Shown one piece after another: positions 1 through 6,330 of a stretch of DNA of 26,332 nt (position 1 is its first letter; every line of letters starts with the position of its first letter). This DNA is from a virus. The DNA lies in the IMG/VR virus record IMGVR_UViG_3300031787_000722, positions 1 through 26,332 of that record; one strand, written 5' to 3'. The notes under the pieces are model-generated. The model searched no databases, had not been told where the DNA came from, and saw nothing but the letters and a program-made list of their open reading frames with translations. The translations under genes and the position numbers were made by a program.

Positions 1-47
1 GGATGCATCTCCTCGTTTAATACCTCGTAGGGTATAGTCACTTTCAT
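1..47 (-). CDS. Start of an unknown gene running off the left edge
   Basis: Only the first 15 codons are visible (MKVTIPYEVLNEEMH). The ATG at 47-45 overlaps the TGA of the terminase gene by an ATGA junction, as at many other joints in this phage, so it probably follows terminase in the same transcript. There is no stop before the window edge. A second ATG at 8-6 directly abuts a GAGGAG with no spacing and is a poorer start. Function cannot be judged from so few residues. Position after TerL would suit a packaging or portal-region gene, but that is only inference. Confidence 0.4.
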   Translation of the reverse strand, partial: MKVTIPYEVLNEEMH

Positions 48-1603
48 CTTGAGAATATATCAAAGTCGCTGTTAGCCACAGTCTGGGCTACATATGTTCT
101 TGATGACACGTCTCCTGGGCGAGTCATGCGCTTGTATTCACCGCCACCGAGCAAGAGATATCCAAAGGCATCACCAACGTGGGAGTGTTCGTTTTTGTTT
201 GGGCTATCCCTAAACCGCTCCTGACCAGAGCCGACTGATACCCGCTTGAAATGGTAGCCACCCGCTAGAGACTTGCGTAGTAGCTTGCATTTGCTGTCAA
301 CCATCAGCCCCGGCTTGCCGTTAATAAGACGTTGCATGGGCGCAGCAGCGGATTCTCTGCGAACCTTGAAGTCATTTGATGGGGTTGGCTGTGCCTTGAG
401 GCCAAGAGTCCTTAAAAAGTCAAAGGCCGTTACCTCATAGATCGCATCTCTAGCCATACCAGCCGGATCGCCCCACACCAATACTTGCATTCCTGGGTAC
501 TTTGCGTTGATTTCAGCCACGAGCTGGTGGCCAAAGCGCTCCAATCCCATGTCAAAGGTAACAATCTCGTCAATTACTTGCCACCTACCGCTAGGCAACC
601 TCTGCCCAATCACCGCAGCTGGTGTTAAACCAAAGTCAAGACCGATCTGGATCGGCACAGAGTTGTCCAAAATAGTCTCTCCAGACATGATGTTATCGTC
701 ATATTCAGGCCAAACCGACTTGCCCTCTTGGACATAGGTATATTTCCCTTCTGCGTAGCATCTGATCCAATCTAGATTTTTACCCAATAGCATCTGCTGA
801 TAGTATCCAGCCGGTAGATTGGCTACGTTTTCAGCCTTCTTGTTTAACTGCCACCACTTACCCGCTGAGAAGATGCAGTCATTGGCCTCTGGGTTTTCGG
901 GCAGATCGTCTTTGCCGACTTCAATAACCCCGCCAGGTTGCTTGTAAAATTTCCAAGCATATGGTCCTGTCATCTTTTCTTTCTCGGCCATCCTAAACCA
1001 CCAATGGTCATCATCCATTGGGTTGGTATCCATCCAGATGCCATGCCAACTAGCGCCACCATCTCGCTTGGTAGGGTATCTACCTACTCGGTGTGTAAGG
1101 CCATCGATTACAGCCTTTGGCAACTCTCGTGCCTCGTTAACCCATGCCCCTGTTAGCTCTAGGGATAATAGCTTTCTAACGTCTTTTGGTTGGTCAAGCG
1201 CTAAGAATATTACCTCGCAATCAAGACCAGCAGCTCCATCCCTTGCCGGTAGTCGGATGTGGTGGGTAATCGGTGGGGTATAGAGCATTGGTCCAAAGGT
1301 ATTCTCTGGGAAAAGGTCTTGCCACGTCTTAATTGTGGTTGTCTTGAGTTCAGGATAGCTATTGCGTACAATGACAAAACGGGTATATCGGACACCATCG
1401 ATAGGGGAGGGCTTTTGCTGAATGGCTCTGATGAACACCTCAGCAGCGCAAGCATAGGACTTGCCAGACCCTACTGGACCCATCATCCCACGCACGAATG
1501 CATTACTCGTTAGGAACTTATAAACCTCTGGGGATTTGGAAAAATCTAAGCTAATACCAGTAGTCGGTATCTGCTTACTTGACATCTCTTTTGTTTTAGC
1601 CAT
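44..1603 (-). CDS. terL: Terminase large subunit (DNA-packaging ATPase/nuclease)
   Basis: This is the packaging motor and genome-cutting enzyme, 519 aa, a usual length for the family. The ATPase half has a Walker A motif GPVGSGKS at residues 42-49. A Walker B-like segment ends in WVNEARE near 154-160, with E157 as the likely catalytic carboxylate, and a coupling motif MDTNP lies at 191-195. The C-terminal RNase H-like nuclease shows the three expected acidic positions: D323 in LDFG, D379 in GDP and D478 in VGDAF. The gene ends by ATGA overlap with the edge gene. No strong ribosome site precedes the ATG at 1603; M7 is an alternative. Its partner, a TerS-like gene, lies 2.2 kb away, separated by plus-strand genes. 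The family call is secure, the exact start less so. Confidence 0.96.
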   Translation of the reverse strand: MAKTKEMSSKQIPTTGISLDFSKSPEVYKFLTSNAFVRGMMGPVGSGKSYACAAEVFIRAIQQKPSPIDGVRYTRFVIVRNSYPELKTTTIKTWQDLFPENTFGPMLYTPPITHHIRLPARDGAAGLDCEVIFLALDQPKDVRKLLSLELTGAWVNEARELPKAVIDGLTHRVGRYPTKRDGGASWHGIWMDTNPMDDDHWWFRMAEKEKMTGPYAWKFYKQPGGVIEVGKDDLPENPEANDCIFSAGKWWQLNKKAENVANLPAGYYQQMLLGKNLDWIRCYAEGKYTYVQEGKSVWPEYDDNIMSGETILDNSVPIQIGLDFGLTPAAVIGQRLPSGRWQVIDEIVTFDMGLERFGHQLVAEINAKYPGMQVLVWGDPAGMARDAIYEVTAFDFLRTLGLKAQPTPSNDFKVRRESAAAPMQRLINGKPGLMVDSKCKLLRKSLAGGYHFKRVSVGSGQERFRDSPNKNEHSHVGDAFGYLLLGGGEYKRMTRPGDVSSRTYVAQTVANSDFDIFSR

Positions 1604-1621
1604 TGATTTTTAACACTTTTC

Positions 1622-1650
1622 AGTTAATATAAGCTAACTTTATCATTATA
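1622..1650 (-). promoter_or_regulatory. Candidate terminase promoter with overlapping inverted repeat
   Basis: In the 56-bp gap between divergent TerL and phosphoesterase genes the minus strand has an exact TATAAT (1650-1645), but no good -35 box. Just downstream lies an inverted repeat, AGTTA (1622-1626) and TAACT (1635-1639), placed where a transcription start would fall. It could be an operator. This is read from the sequence only; promoter activity is inferred. Confidence 0.3.
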
Positions 1651-1659
1651 AGGTATGTC

Positions 1660-2619
1660 ATGGTACGAAAAGCGTGTAGTGACGAAGAATTTATTGCGGC
1701 TTGGAAAGAACACCAATCCCCTGAAAAGGTAAGTTTGGCTATTGGTCTTAGCAATCGCAATGTTATGAAGAGGCGCAGAATAATAGAAAATAAATATGGC
1801 ATTATTCTAGAGGCTCTGTCACCCTCTGGCCAGCCTAAGATTTATATTCCTGATGAGCAGATGCAAGCTAACGTCACCATCGATAATGGTGTCATCTTAG
1901 TTGGCTCTGATTGCCACTACAACCCAGAGTATGTTACGACAGCTCACCGAGGCTTTGTTGAATTTGTAAAGTATCTGAAACCAAAGATTGTGATTCTCAA
2001 TGGGGATATTGCGGATTTCGCTAGTATCTCAGCGCATCATCGCATTGGCTGGCAGAAAGGCCCGACAGTCAAAGAAGAGCTAGATGAGATCCAAGAAAGA
2101 CTCGGAGATATTGAAAAGGTAAGACCGGCTGGCTGTAAGCTAATGATTACGATTGGTAACCATGACCTACGATTCTCAGGCAAGCTGTCTAACATCCTCC
2201 CACAATACGAGGGAATCAAGGGCTTTGATATTGCAGACCACACCCCGCATTGGAAGTGGTACTGGTCAATCATGGTCAACCAGACTTGCATGATTAAACA
2301 CCGCTGGCACAACGGAGTTCATGCGGTCTACAACAACACCATGAAATCGGGTACGAGTTTCGTCTCGGGTCATCTACATTCTCTCAAGATAACCCCTTGG
2401 ACAGACTACACCGGCACACGATATGGGGTAGATACTGGAACGATGGCCTGTATTAAGGACAACCAGTTTGCGTACACAGAAAACAACCCGGTCAACTGGA
2501 GAGCTGGATACGCAGTATTGACCTTTATCAACGGCAAACTCATGCCACCAGAGCTGGCAGAAGTTGTTAATGAGGATGAGGGTCTAATTTATTTTCGTGG
2601 TCAGTTAATGAAAGTATGA
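1660..2619 (+). CDS. Metallophosphoesterase (calcineurin-like) with N-terminal HTH segment
   Basis: This is a predicted metal-dependent phosphoesterase of 319 aa. The calcineurin-like motifs appear in order: D84-x-H86 (SDCHY), GD at 115-116 (NGDIAD), GNHD at 166-169, a histidine in KHRWH (214-218) and GHLH at 237-240. Residues 7-45 look like a helix-turn-helix with a basic run (MKRRR), suggesting nucleic-acid contact before the catalytic domain. An AAGG lies about 6 bases before the ATG. It is coupled by ATGA to the SprT-like gene, so the two are probably made together. Such enzymes are frequent in phages, but the substrate is not known. It could act on nucleic-acid ends, nucleotides or a phosphoprotein. 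Confidence 0.9.
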   Translation: MVRKACSDEEFIAAWKEHQSPEKVSLAIGLSNRNVMKRRRIIENKYGIILEALSPSGQPKIYIPDEQMQANVTIDNGVILVGSDCHYNPEYVTTAHRGFVEFVKYLKPKIVILNGDIADFASISAHHRIGWQKGPTVKEELDEIQERLGDIEKVRPAGCKLMITIGNHDLRFSGKLSNILPQYEGIKGFDIADHTPHWKWYWSIMVNQTCMIKHRWHNGVHAVYNNTMKSGTSFVSGHLHSLKITPWTDYTGTRYGVDTGTMACIKDNQFAYTENNPVNWRAGYAVLTFINGKLMPPELAEVVNEDEGLIYFRGQLMKV

Positions 2620-2972
2620 TCCAGCTCACATCTACTATTCTGAAGAATATGTACACCATGCTTGTGGTGTGCAAACCCTTTGATAATTGGAATATGCCGT
2701 TACCAGAGCAGATTAAATTTATCGTAGATCACGATCCAGATACGATGGGAACCTATCTATACGATGATGGGGGCAAGCATGAACACGTCATTACTATCTC
2801 AGCAGCTCGTTGTGGCTGGCTCGAAACAAGTATTCGTACGATGGCGCACGAGATGATTCACGCTAGTCGATGGAATACCTCCACAGCTGCATGGCAGAAA
2901 CACGATAAGACATTCCGGCACAGGGCCAAGATGGTAGCGGATGAGCTAGGCTTTGATCCGCTAGAGTTATAA
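2616..2972 (+). CDS. SprT-like zinc metalloprotease
   Basis: A small predicted metallopeptidase of 118 aa. The zinc-binding HExxH is at residues 78-82 (HEMIH), and a third ligand is likely H96 in KHDKTF, the usual SprT-like arrangement. The start overlaps the stop of the phosphoesterase (ATGA at 2616-2619). Cellular SprT/Spartan relatives cleave proteins trapped on DNA, so a role in clearing DNA-protein crosslinks or processing a DNA-bound protein is possible, but that is inference. There is no signal peptide, so it should act in the cytoplasm. The domain call is good; the biological role is unknown. Confidence 0.85.
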   Translation: MIQLTSTILKNMYTMLVVCKPFDNWNMPLPEQIKFIVDHDPDTMGTYLYDDGGKHEHVITISAARCGWLETSIRTMAHEMIHASRWNTSTAAWQKHDKTFRHRAKMVADELGFDPLEL

Positions 2973-2976
2973 AAAT

Positions 2977-3002
2977 GTTACGTTATGTATACATATGGTA
3001 AC
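2977..3002. repeat. Imperfect 26-bp palindrome with perfect 12-bp core
   Basis: The core TATGTATACATA (2984-2995) is a perfect palindrome, flanked by GTTAC on the left and GTAAC on the right. Only the two positions on each side between core and outer arms do not pair. AAATGTTAC occurs at 2973-2981 and again at 3014-3022. The 76-bp gap separates the convergent ends of the SprT-like gene and the small membrane protein gene. The pattern fits a protein-binding site more than a rho-independent terminator, as it is AT-rich and has no U-tract. Confidence 0.5.
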
Positions 3003-3027
3003 GATTATGTATCAAATGTTACACATT

Positions 3028-3050
3028 ATGCGGTGATTCATGCGGTGATT
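3028..3050. repeat. Tandem 11-bp direct repeat
   Basis: ATGCGGTGATT occurs twice with a 12-bp period (3028-3038 and 3040-3050). The second copy reaches the stop codon of the minus-strand 48-aa gene. No function is evident. Next to the palindrome it adds to the regulatory or origin-like appearance of this gap. Confidence 0.5.
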
Positions 3051-3195
3051 ATTTAGTGGCCAAAATAAAAAGCCCTATGTTGCTGAACCCATATCCGCTG
3101 TAAACCACCGCCATAGGTACATTGCCTTTGAGTCCTTGCTCTACAGCTATGTAGCCATAAATCAGACCTGTAACGATAATCAGCCAGGCACTCAT
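3049..3195 (-). CDS. Small phage membrane protein (48 aa)
   Basis: This short gene reads MSAWLIIVTG... and ends ...GLFILATK. It has two hydrophobic segments, about residues 2-18 and 28-45, separated by a polar turn containing EQGLKGN, so it should be a two-pass inner-membrane protein. Its ATG overlaps the stop of the preceding gene by ATGA (3195-3192), strong support for translation. The pattern of a short helix, E/DQxxKGN, then PMAVVYxGY and a second helix resembles small uncharacterised proteins I recall from other phages. Function unknown. It is the last gene of the minus-strand early operon. Confidence 0.7.
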   Translation of the reverse strand: MSAWLIIVTGLIYGYIAVEQGLKGNVPMAVVYSGYGFSNIGLFILATK

Positions 3196-3434
3196 TTCTC
3201 TTGTGCCTTTCTTAGTATTGCTCTAGCAAATTCAATCCAGCCTTCATTGGAATCAATAAGATTTGTAACTGCATTGCCTATTTCTATTATTTCCTCATCT
3301 GTTAGTGTCTTTGCTGGATAGGTGTAGAGTGGGATAGTATGTTGCTCATCTTGTTCTCTACGCACTACGGCTTTAATAATATGGTCTGCATCCAAAACAT
3401 CTTGTGATGTCCACGCTACTGGTTCATTGTTCAT
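3192..3434 (-). CDS. Hypothetical phage protein (80 aa)
   Basis: An 80-aa soluble protein with no clear enzymatic motif. The N-terminal half contains PVAW and, after a charged linker, HTIPLYTYP, a combination seen in small uncharacterised phage proteins. The C-terminal half (TDEEIIEIGNAV... to the end) is predicted helical. Its start overlaps the stop of the 22-codon mini-gene upstream and its end overlaps the 48-aa membrane protein gene, so all three should be co-translated. I cannot assign a function. Confidence 0.75.
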   Translation of the reverse strand: MNNEPVAWTSQDVLDADHIIKAVVRREQDEQHTIPLYTYPAKTLTDEEIIEIGNAVTNLIDSNEGWIEFARAILRKAQEK

Positions 3435-3499
3435 TTATTGGCTTTCCTCAACGCAATATGCTTTTGTAGGATGTGCCAGAACTCAGACTTGATCGGCAT
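3431..3499 (-). CDS. Possible 22-aa coupled mini-gene
   Basis: The ORF begins MPIKSEFWHI and is 22 codons long. It has a good GGGAG six bases before its ATG, starts directly after the upstream stop and ends in an ATGA overlap with the 80-aa gene. These signals suggest it is translated, either as a real micro-protein or as a coupling device carrying ribosomes to the next gene. The sequence is amphipathic and basic. Too short to recognise. Confidence 0.4.
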   Translation of the reverse strand: MPIKSEFWHILQKHIALRKANK

Positions 3500-3500
3500 C

Positions 3501-3746
3501 TTAGTCTCCCGCCCAGCGGACACCAGAGCGCCCAAGCCTAGTATTAATACTGAACTCCATATCATTGGCTAGTCTGCACAGCTTTTCATTATCAGACTCT
3601 TCATCGTCTAATGGAATAAAGCCAGCAAATGGAACTGGCTCTGTATTCGCACAATGGTGGATCTCATCAATGGGCAACCGCTCTCCGCAATGCTCACAAC
3701 TATTACGCATCGCTTCTTCTCTATCTTCAGTCGTAAACGTGGTCAT
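3501..3746 (-). CDS. Small Cys/His protein, first gene after the operator
   Basis: An 81-aa protein. The ATG at 3746 is preferred because GAGGAG sits six bases upstream; an in-frame GTG one codon earlier would be too close. Residues 17-32 contain C-x2-C, then H-H-C, which may bind zinc (C17, C20, H30 or H31, C32). The rest is acidic and shows no known domain. It heads a short block of tiny genes (81, 22, 80 and 48 aa) preceded by its own promoter-like sequence and the palindrome at 3765-3780. Function unknown; a small regulatory or host-interaction protein is a guess. Confidence 0.75.
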   Translation of the reverse strand: MTTFTTEDREEAMRNSCEHCGERLPIDEIHHCANTEPVPFAGFIPLDDEESDNEKLCRLANDMEFSINTRLGRSGVRWAGD

Positions 3747-3764
3747 CACAATCTCCTCAGTTAA

Positions 3765-3780
3765 ATAGCGATATCGCTAT
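3765..3780. promoter_or_regulatory. Palindromic operator candidate, copy A
   Basis: A perfect 16-bp palindrome, ATAGCGATATCGCTAT, lies just before the ribosome site of the gene starting at 3746. The 16-nt TAGCGATATCGCTATT on the minus strand here (3779-3764) is identical to plus-strand 7641-7656 before the serine recombinase. Upstream on the minus strand a TTTACT and AAGAAT with 17 bp between them could be a promoter, putting the palindrome near +8 to +23. It is most likely a repressor site. A recombinase site is the alternative. Confidence 0.6.
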
Positions 3781-3826
3781 AAACGAGATTCTTTCCTAAA
3801 AAAATAGAAAAGTAAAGGGGTTGTTG

Positions 3827-4249
3827 TTATTTTATTTCTACGTCTTCAATATCGGGTGGCTTGATATTGATGCCGATAACCGATGGCTTATCTGAATCCT
3901 CTGGGCTATCAAGCAATCCAGAGGCTTTGGCTAGTAGGCGCAACACTCCAACCTTATCGTACAGCTCTAACTCTAGATTACCATCCTTATTAACCTTAAT
4001 ACTGCGGATGGCTTGCAGAGCGTGTTCTGGAATATCCTTAGATGCCTTGACTTGGATGTTGCCTTGGTCATCCCACTCCATAATATCCGTAATCTTGGTG
4101 TTGGCCATACAGAGTAGGCTATAAGCCACCGCCTCCTTGTTCTCCATAATGGTAGCGGAGCGCTCTAACCTCTTCTGTATAGACCGAATCCCACCCCAAT
4201 TCTGCATGGAGGGGATCTGCGTACTTAGATTTGACTTAACTCTAGCCAT
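3827..4249 (-). CDS. Terminase small subunit-like protein
   Basis: A 140-aa protein. Residues 50-115 (TDIMEWDDQGNIQVKAS..., then a helical stretch with LYDKVGVLRLLAKASGLL) match the C-terminal half of terminase small subunits as I know them: a W-D/G turn, a beta hairpin and a final D-K-x-x-A/V-L-x-L-L helix. The usual N-terminal HTH for packaging-site recognition is not obvious; residues 1-45 are short and basic. It could be a divergent or shortened TerS that recognises DNA together with TerL (44-1603). It starts by ATGA overlap with the SSB-like gene and is the last gene before the internal operator. Moderate certainty. Confidence 0.55.
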   Translation of the reverse strand: MARVKSNLSTQIPSMQNWGGIRSIQKRLERSATIMENKEAVAYSLLCMANTKITDIMEWDDQGNIQVKASKDIPEHALQAIRSIKVNKDGNLELELYDKVGVLRLLAKASGLLDSPEDSDKPSVIGINIKPPDIEDVEIK

Positions 4250-4500
4250 CAGAATGGAATATCGCTATCTGACTTTGGCATCTCATCGTTGCCACGAGGG
4301 GTAAAACCAGCTTGCTTGGGCTTACCGATCTTACCGGCTAGGTACTTCTTGCCTGTCTTAGCCTGTTTCTCATACGCATTGAACCAATACTCGATGCCAT
4401 CAGCTAGCTTGATGGATCCTGTCCAATCCGCATCTGTTTCTCCACGCTTTCTGTCGTTAACGAATAGCGTAAAGCTACCTTCTTTCATTTCATATTTCAT
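4249..4500 (-). CDS. SSB-like / conserved phage protein with acidic tail
   Basis: An 83-aa protein preceded by GAGGAG with good spacing. It reads as a compact beta domain (GSFTLFVND..., DWTGSIKL, EYWFNAYEK, GKKYLAGKIGKP) followed by a flexible linker and the end DSDIPF. That C-terminus is very like the DDDIPF tail of single-stranded DNA-binding proteins, used to dock replication and recombination partners. This suggests an SSB-like or SSB-mimic role, though the beta domain is shorter than a standard OB fold and the homology is not certain. It is coupled by ATGA to the TerS-like gene downstream. Confidence 0.6.
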   Translation of the reverse strand: MKYEMKEGSFTLFVNDRKRGETDADWTGSIKLADGIEYWFNAYEKQAKTGKKYLAGKIGKPKQAGFTPRGNDEMPKSDSDIPF

Positions 4501-4514
4501 TTATTGCTCCTCAC

Positions 4515-4685
4515 TTATGGTTTAAATTTACTTTCTTCAATTGCCTCTACTACGTTTGCTGACTCCGACAGTCTCTGAGACTCCACTATCATTGCATGAA
4601 TAACTGCTTGTAGGGAGAAACCCTGTCTCAGTAAGCCAAGACTACAACTGTGCAACTCTCGTTTCAACTTCTCTTGCTCTTCCAT
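4515..4685 (-). CDS. Small helical hypothetical protein (56 aa)
   Basis: A 56-codon gene starting MEEQEKLKRE. GAGGAG lies seven bases before the ATG, which follows directly on the stop of a 14-codon mini-ORF (TAA-ATG). The product is predicted to be mostly alpha-helical and charged, with no cysteine motif or membrane segment. It sits 14 bp before the SSB-like gene in the same transcript. I recognise no family. Confidence 0.6.
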   Translation of the reverse strand: MEEQEKLKRELHSCSLGLLRQGFSLQAVIHAMIVESQRLSESANVVEAIEESKFKP

Positions 4686-4730
4686 TTACTCGCTCCTCTC
4701 GTAAAAGTAATTGTCTGCGACTAATTCCAT
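4686..4730 (-). other. 14-codon mini-ORF with consensus Shine-Dalgarno
   Basis: AAGGAGG (minus strand of 4735-4741) is the most canonical ribosome site in the window. It precedes an ATG that opens only 14 codons (MELVADNYFYERSE) before a stop touching the next gene's ATG. It may be a leader peptide or a ribosome-loading device for the 56-aa gene. Expression is inferred. Confidence 0.35.
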
Positions 4731-4739
4731 GTTGCCTCC

Positions 4740-4922
4740 TTAAAAAAGTGGGGAAAAATTGAGTGGTACACCCCGCCCATAGTGGCAAGGGTGGGGGGAG
4801 AGGTATGCCACTCGCTGGCAGACCGCCTCTGGCCAAGCGCAGAGGGCATCTTGCTTTCTGTATACACACCCACCTCTGCCTGTGCCGTATGCATACCACC
4901 GATTGGGTACGTTACAAGCCAT
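4740..4922 (-). CDS. Doubtful 60-aa Cys/Trp/Tyr-rich ORF in a GC-rich stretch
   Basis: An open frame of 60 codons (MACNVPNRWYAYGTGRGGC...) begins inside the last codons of the replication-type gene and ends at the consensus ribosome site for the mini-ORF. It has five cysteines and many aromatic residues but no clear ribosome site. The stretch is visibly more GC-rich than its neighbours and contains small inverted repeats, such as TGCCA/TGGCA at 4815-4829. It may be a real small protein, or untranslated structured RNA between two blocks of the operon. I cannot decide. Confidence 0.3.
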   Translation of the reverse strand: MACNVPNRWYAYGTGRGGCVYRKQDALCAWPEAVCQRVAYLSPHPCHYGRGVPLNFSPLF

Positions 4923-5631
4923 GGCTGTAGTCAATGATGGAGGCTGGTCGCTCTGGTCTGGCTCTCAACCACAGCTCCAGGTCATGTGCGAACTGCTCAT
5001 TGGTTAAACCTATCGATTCCGCAACCTCGATAGCCTTCATGTCTAGTTCATTTATTGTTTTCTTGTCTTTATATATTTTTCCATATAAGAGACTAACTAT
5101 CTCCAACTTGCTGTTATAAGCCAATATCTCTTCATCATTGCTCTCAACCACTCGCTTGCTATCCACATATTCCCCAAGTGTTTTCACAGCCTTAGCGCTC
5201 GTTTTAGACCCCTTCTTAGCCATCTCTCTCTCCTCTTTCAAAATCATGTATGGACTTCTTCCATCCTCAGTATTCAATGCCAACGCATCAGCCAATGAGA
5301 TATCTTCGTTATAAACAATCCTCATGGTTGATGTGTGGCTCATTCGTGCGCCCTTGGTTAGCCGATCAACGTAGTTCTTCTCTCTTAACTTCGTCATCTG
5401 GGCGGTAATGGTTCTGCGACTGACTCCCAGATCCTTAGCCAATCTCTCTTGACCAACCCAAGTAATCCCGCTCCTGTTCGCATAGGCACACACCATGCAA
5501 AGAACTCTGAGCGCCCCAAGACTCAGGCTCTTATCCATCACAGCTCGCAATGGCACTATCGCTATCTGCCTTCGATCTTGTGGCTTTGGTTTTAACCTAA
5601 TCTTAGGTTTCTTTGGGATATCAAAATTCAT
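4912..5631 (-). CDS. Winged-helix replication initiator-type protein
   Basis: A 239-aa protein. Residues 36-92 form a clear winged helix: a helical segment (LGALRVLCMVCAYAN), WVGQERLAKDLGVSRRTITAQMTKL as HTH, and a wing with a basic end. This is the layout of the N-terminal domain of phage replication initiators and similar plasmid or phage regulators. The C-terminal half (150-239) is helical and ends RARPERPASIIDY, without helicase motifs. It could bind the phage origin and recruit host helicase; transcription regulation is the alternative. TGAGG lies about 10 bases before the ATG. It is the largest gene of the early operon. Confidence 0.7.
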   Translation of the reverse strand: MNFDIPKKPKIRLKPKPQDRRQIAIVPLRAVMDKSLSLGALRVLCMVCAYANRSGITWVGQERLAKDLGVSRRTITAQMTKLREKNYVDRLTKGARMSHTSTMRIVYNEDISLADALALNTEDGRSPYMILKEEREMAKKGSKTSAKAVKTLGEYVDSKRVVESNDEEILAYNSKLEIVSLLYGKIYKDKKTINELDMKAIEVAESIGLTNEQFAHDLELWLRARPERPASIIDYSHGL

Positions 5632-5643
5632 TTGAATAGAACC

Positions 5644-5847
5644 TCACCCGCTTATATAAGCGAGATATCTCTTTCGAGAGTGTCTATCGTTTATCGCCAT
5701 GCTTAGGCTATTCGCCATCACAATGCTAGGCCCGATCTCTTCGATGGTCATCCCTTGTGATTCAGCTGCGTTTATCTTGGTCTGGCAACACTCCATTCCA
5801 AAGGGCTGGGTTATGGCCCCGAGTTGTCTTTTTAGCAGATTAGCCAT
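5644..5847 (-). CDS. Hypothetical protein (67 aa)
   Basis: A 67-aa protein beginning MANLLKRQLGAITQPFGMECC. Its start overlaps the stop of the zinc-ribbon gene by eight bases and it ends 12 bp before the replication-type gene, so it is probably part of the operon. A motif TIEEIGPSIVMANSL (34-48) could be a short HTH-like helix pair. The C-terminus is basic (NDRHSRKRYL). No family recognised. Confidence 0.6.
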   Translation of the reverse strand: MANLLKRQLGAITQPFGMECCQTKINAAESQGMTIEEIGPSIVMANSLSMAINDRHSRKRYLAYISG

Positions 5848-6019
5848 GAGTTTGTAAAGGATTATCTTTCAATTCAAATTCACCGAGTTCTACTGTCCAC
5901 CACGAGCAATGACACTCCTTGCAGACCCTACGTCTTCTGATCCAGTTCTTAGTCTCATGCGCCCTCGTCTCAGCTACCTTAATCTCAAAGCTGTCACAGC
6001 CATCATTCACACAAATCAT
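5840..6019 (-). CDS. NrdR-like zinc-ribbon protein (59 aa)
   Basis: This short gene reads MICVNDGCDS..., then ETRAHETKNWIRRRRVCKEC and a terminal WTVEL segment. Two cysteine pairs, C3/C8 and C33/C36, bracket an ETR...IRRRR stretch. This is strikingly like the zinc ribbon of the regulator NrdR, where two CxxC knuckles surround a DSR...IRRRR segment, but without its ATP-cone domain. That suggests a small DNA- or RNA-binding zinc ribbon. It starts by ATGA overlap with the preceding gene and overlaps the following one by eight bases. Role inferred only; a transcription modifier is plausible. Confidence 0.65.
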   Translation of the reverse strand: MICVNDGCDSFEIKVAETRAHETKNWIRRRRVCKECHCSWWTVELGEFELKDNPLQTHG

Positions 6020-6330
6020 TGCTCTTGCTTTCTCTTCCAGATATCTAACATGGCTGCGTACAACTTAGCATAGCCAGCCTCGCCACGCACCCTTGCCACT
6101 TCCTTGAGGTACAGTTGCCGAGTTCGCTTGGATCTAAACTTTCGAAAGACCCATTTGGCCTCACAGTACACCCTAAACTCGTCTGAATAGGATCCAACCG
6201 CTCTGCCATTCGGCAGATGAACCAGCCTTGATGTTGGGTGAACCTTACGACAAGCGAAACAGATGGGTCGTAATACATTTATTTGCTCTCCCTCTCTGTC
6301 TTCCTTCGGTAACAATCCTTGCACATCCAC
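6016..6330 (-). CDS. Cys-motif phage protein with YCEA..RG C-terminal segment; start uncertain
   Basis: The certain part runs from about 6284 to the stop at 6016. It holds C-x2-C (ICFAC) followed by KVH, then NGRAV, and a helical C-terminus with VYCEAKWVF...R..YL..V...RG, a pattern seen in small uncharacterised phage proteins. The start is a problem. The ATG next to the upstream stop (6278) is in another frame. The in-frame ATG at 6396 would overlap the upstream zinc gene by 118 bp. The GTG at 6330 is a compromise, with GGGAAGAG nearby. A non-standard start (ATA near 6282) or a frameshift is also possible. It ends by ATGA overlap with the NrdR-like gene. Confidence 0.65.
   Translation of the reverse strand: MDVQGLLPKEDREGEQINVLRPICFACRKVHPTSRLVHLPNGRAVGSYSDEFRVYCEAKWVFRKFRSKRTRQLYLKEVARVRGEAGYAKLYAAMLDIWKRKQEQ

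Noticed and set aside
4642-4899. 85-codon minus-strand frame through the GC-rich stretch
   Set aside because: It overlaps the better-supported 56-aa gene and mini-ORF in another frame and has a Pro/Arg/Leu-rich shadow-like composition.
5650-5663. Palindrome CGCTTATATAAGCG as a third operator
   Set aside because: It lies in the last codons of the 67-aa gene, and its sequence differs from the shared TAGCGATATCGCTA core.
6045-6278. 77-codon frame from the well-placed ATG at 6278
   Set aside because: Its translation lacks the Cys motif and YCEA segment and stops without coupling. The other frame continues to an ATGA joint. The start signal itself is kept as a finding.
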